Both the position numbers and the translations under genes were made by a program. This document shows positions 62,127-64,000 of a stretch of DNA of 64,000 bases, piece by piece. Under the pieces are notes generated by a model. It was given only the letters and a program-made list of their open reading frames with translations, was not told the origin of the DNA and made no database searches. How positions within the stretch are numbered: position 1 is the stretch's first letter; each line of letters starts with the position of its first letter. This DNA is from Nocardia fusca NBRC 14340. Lineage in GTDB: Bacteria > Actinomycetota > Actinomycetes > Mycobacteriales > Mycobacteriaceae. The stretch is from NCBI RefSeq assembly GCF_001618425.1, contig NZ_BDCU01000038.1, positions 115,821-179,820 on the forward strand. Reading direction: 5' to 3'.

Positions 62127-62447
62127 TCACTGCAGTCCGGACACCGGGGTGGGTGCCACCCTGGTCACCTTGATTTCGTCGAGAACCAGCAAGCTGTTCA
62201 CCGTGGGACCGATCTCGTCGCGCCAGCGGTCGCTCTGGTAGACGTTCGCGTAGAGGGTGGCGCGCTCCTGTTCGTTCTCGAACCGGCGGATCCACACATA
62301 GCCGTCCGGATCCTCCTCGTCCACGAACGACGCCGTGACCGACATTCCCTGTTCGACCTGGAACGGGATGATGACGCTCTCCATATATCGGACCAATTCG
62401 TCGCGACGCCCCGGCTGGACCTGATACCGGCGAATCTCGTAGAACAT
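62127..62447 (-). CDS. NIPSNAP family protein
   Basis: 106 residues. MFYEIRRYQVQPGRRDELVR opening and WIRRFENEQERATLYANVYQ near residue 53, typical of single-domain NIPSNAP-like dimeric alpha-beta barrel proteins. Role unknown, probably a small monooxygenase or binding protein. Between the quinone oxidoreductase and HbpS genes. Confidence 0.85.
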   Translation of the reverse strand: MFYEIRRYQVQPGRRDELVRYMESVIIPFQVEQGMSVTASFVDEEDPDGYVWIRRFENEQERATLYANVYQSDRWRDEIGPTVNSLLVLDEIKVTRVAPTPVSGLQ

Positions 62448-62479
62448 CGGATATCTCCTGGTAGTTGTCGTGGCGCAGT

Positions 62480-63448
62480 TCAGGAAACGACACGCAGGAC
62501 GAGCTTGCCGCGGGTGCGGTTGGACTCGCCGCGAGCATGCGCAGCCGCGGCCTGTTCGAGGGGGAAAACCTCTTCGACTTCCACTGCCACACTGCCCGAG
62601 TCGATCAGTTCACCGATACTGGTGAGTGCCGGTCCATCGGGTTCGACCAGAAACGGCGACACCCGCATTCCTTTCGCCTCCGCCGCGGCAGCCAGCTCGG
62701 GCGAGACGCCGGCGGGAACGGCGACGAGCAGCCCACCGGGGCGCAGCACATCCAGCGATCGCGTGCTGGTGTCGTCGTAATGGTCGCCCACCAGGTCGAT
62801 CACGATGTCGACGTCCGCTACCGCGTCCTCGAACCGGACTGCGGTGTAGTCGATCAGCTCGTCGGCGCCTATTTCGGTGAGCCAGCCGTGGCCGGCGGCG
62901 CGAGCAGTGCCGATCACGTAGGCACCGAGGTGCTTGGCGAATTGGATCGCCAGATGCCCGACGCCGCCGGCGGCCGCGTGGATCAGCACGCGCTGCCCCG
63001 CCCTGATCTGCGCGGTATCCACCAATGCCTGCCACGCGGTGAGGGCGGCGAGCGGCACTCCCGCGGCCTGTTCATGAGTGATACTCGTCGGCTTGCGAGC
63101 GAACTGCCGCGCCGGAGCGGTGACGTATTCGGCGTAGGCGCCCGCCGCCCGCGGGAACCAGGGCATTCCGTAGACCTCGTCACCTTCTTTCAGAGTCGTC
63201 ACGCCGAAGCCGACCTTTTCCACCACTCCGGAGACGTCCCAGCCCAGGATGAACGGTGGCGCGCCGAGCTCCCCCGCCATTCCCTCGCCGACCCGGGTTT
63301 TCCAGTCCACCGGATTGATGCCGGCGGCATACACTTTCACCCGGACCTCGGTAGGCAACGGTTCAGGGCGCGGTATTTCCGCCACCAAAAGTACGTCGGG
63401 ACCGCCGAGGGCGTGCTGGACAATGGCGCGCATCGATGTATCGGACAT
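62480..63448 (-). CDS. NADP-dependent zinc-less alcohol dehydrogenase / quinone oxidoreductase family protein
   Basis: 322 residues from ATG 63448 (GGGAGAGAAACG upstream). GINPVDWKTRVGEGM near residue 49, GWDVSGVVEKVG near 71, and the NADPH-binding HAAAGGVGHLAIQFAKHLGA near 150. No Zn-ligand Cys cluster is seen, as in QOR/crotonyl-type MDR proteins. Divergent from the HxlR gene, which likely controls it. Confidence 0.92.
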   Translation of the reverse strand: MSDTSMRAIVQHALGGPDVLLVAEIPRPEPLPTEVRVKVYAAGINPVDWKTRVGEGMAGELGAPPFILGWDVSGVVEKVGFGVTTLKEGDEVYGMPWFPRAAGAYAEYVTAPARQFARKPTSITHEQAAGVPLAALTAWQALVDTAQIRAGQRVLIHAAAGGVGHLAIQFAKHLGAYVIGTARAAGHGWLTEIGADELIDYTAVRFEDAVADVDIVIDLVGDHYDDTSTRSLDVLRPGGLLVAVPAGVSPELAAAAEAKGMRVSPFLVEPDGPALTSIGELIDSGSVAVEVEEVFPLEQAAAAHARGESNRTRGKLVLRVVS

Positions 63449-63590
63449 TCGTTTCTCTCCCGATCTGAATGAGGGAGAAGGACCGGAGCGCGATCTCCCC
63501 TTTGACAGACGCAAGGTATCCCCAGAGATATAGTTACCCGCAAGGGAGAGAACTTCCTATTGAAAAGTATGAAGGTGAGGGGCTTGCGAA

Positions 63591-64000
63591 ATGACGACTT
63601 CATGCCTGACGGGCCTCCATTCCGACCATGACGTGTACGCCGAGCAGTGCCCGTGCCGGACATTGCTCGATCTGCTGGCGAACAAGTGGTCTGCCCTGGC
63701 CATCGGCGCACTCGAGGACGGCCCACAGCGGTTCGGACAGCTGCAGCGGCACTTGCAGGGAATCAGCCCGAAGGTGCTGACCCAGAACCTGCGGCGACTC
63801 GAAGAGTTCGGCCTGGTCGAACGCACCATTTATCCGGTCGTACCGCTGCACGTCGAGTACGCCCTCACCGAGTTGGGACACAGCGCCGCTGCGCCGCTGC
63901 GGATGTTGCGCAATTGGGTGGAAAACAACATCGACAGCGTCGCCCTTGCCGGCGCGCGCGAGGCATCCTGCGCGAGTGAAACAGACGGATTTGCAGACCC
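63591..64000 (+). CDS. HxlR family regulator, partial (runs past the window end)
   Basis: At least 136 residues from ATG 63591. CPCRTLLDLLANKWSALAIG near residue 20 (the conserved N-terminal Cys of HxlR) and FGQLQRHLQGISPKVLTQNL, LRRLEEFGLVERTIYPVVPL form the winged helix. A TTGACA (63502) upstream and an inverted GGTA/TACC around 63515 are promoter/operator candidates in the divergent gap. Likely a redox or aldehyde-responsive regulator of the quinone oxidoreductase. Confidence 0.85.
   Translation, partial: MTTSCLTGLHSDHDVYAEQCPCRTLLDLLANKWSALAIGALEDGPQRFGQLQRHLQGISPKVLTQNLRRLEEFGLVERTIYPVVPLHVEYALTELGHSAAAPLRMLRNWVENNIDSVALAGAREASCASETDGFAD

Overview
The window is high-GC DNA from an actinomycete. 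A mycolata genus such as Nocardia or Rhodococcus is the best guess: there are F420-type luciferase-like oxidoreductases, a mycofactocin-type SDR, adjacent acyl-CoA dehydrogenase pairs, many TetR/GntR regulators and a secreted chorismate mutase. No rRNA, complete tRNA or CRISPR array was seen.

1-30.8 kb is one catabolic gene cluster. It has an ABC importer, a Baeyer-Villiger monooxygenase, an aldehyde dehydrogenase, four acyl-CoA dehydrogenases, two F420-type oxidoreductases, two SDRs, two enoyl-CoA hydratases, an acyl-CoA synthetase, a family III CoA-transferase, a SnoaL-like protein and an amidohydrolase. The enzyme set fits breakdown of an alicyclic alcohol or ketone: oxidation, lactone formation, CoA activation, then beta-oxidation-like steps. 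Twelve copies of one palindrome (consensus TGTATCCWGGATACA) lie in the promoters of this region and nowhere else in the window. One sits directly on the start codon of a GntR/FCD regulator inside the cluster, so I infer an autoregulated, cluster-wide regulon. Nested inside (11.5-17.5 kb) is a separately controlled flavin module: FMN-dependent monooxygenase, isochorismatase-fold protein lacking its catalytic residues, flavin reductase, PEP mutase/isocitrate lyase-family enzyme and RibBA. A TetR gene and a 27-bp palindrome lie in front of it.

30.8-34.1 kb is a decaying junction: a CoA-transferase remnant, a hydroxyacid dehydrogenase, a frameshifted glycerate kinase, then the 3' end of a tRNA (alanine type) inside a 10-7-10 bp inverted-repeat core with two downstream repeats. 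This looks like the attachment site of an integrated element.

34.1-43.8 kb is a second, aromatic-type catabolic unit: FAD hydroxylase, HyuB/HyuA hydantoinase/carboxylase-family pair, 2Fe-2S ferredoxin, and divergently an extradiol dioxygenase, a meta-cleavage hydrolase and a GntR regulator.

44-64 kb is a mosaic of stress/detoxification genes, broken genes and insertion sequences: an IS630-type element interrupted by an IS1182-type element (both with recognisable ends and target duplications), a decayed group D monooxygenase and an intact relative, AKR-SDR-TetR, an Ohr-membrane protein-flavoprotein operon, a covalent-FAD oxidase, an epimerase split into distant halves, and an internally deleted copy of a methyltransferase. 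A second shared operator (core GTAGACGTACTAGT) marks three promoters around a TetR gene. The right edge holds HbpS-like, NIPSNAP and quinone-oxidoreductase genes with a divergent HxlR regulator cut by the window end.
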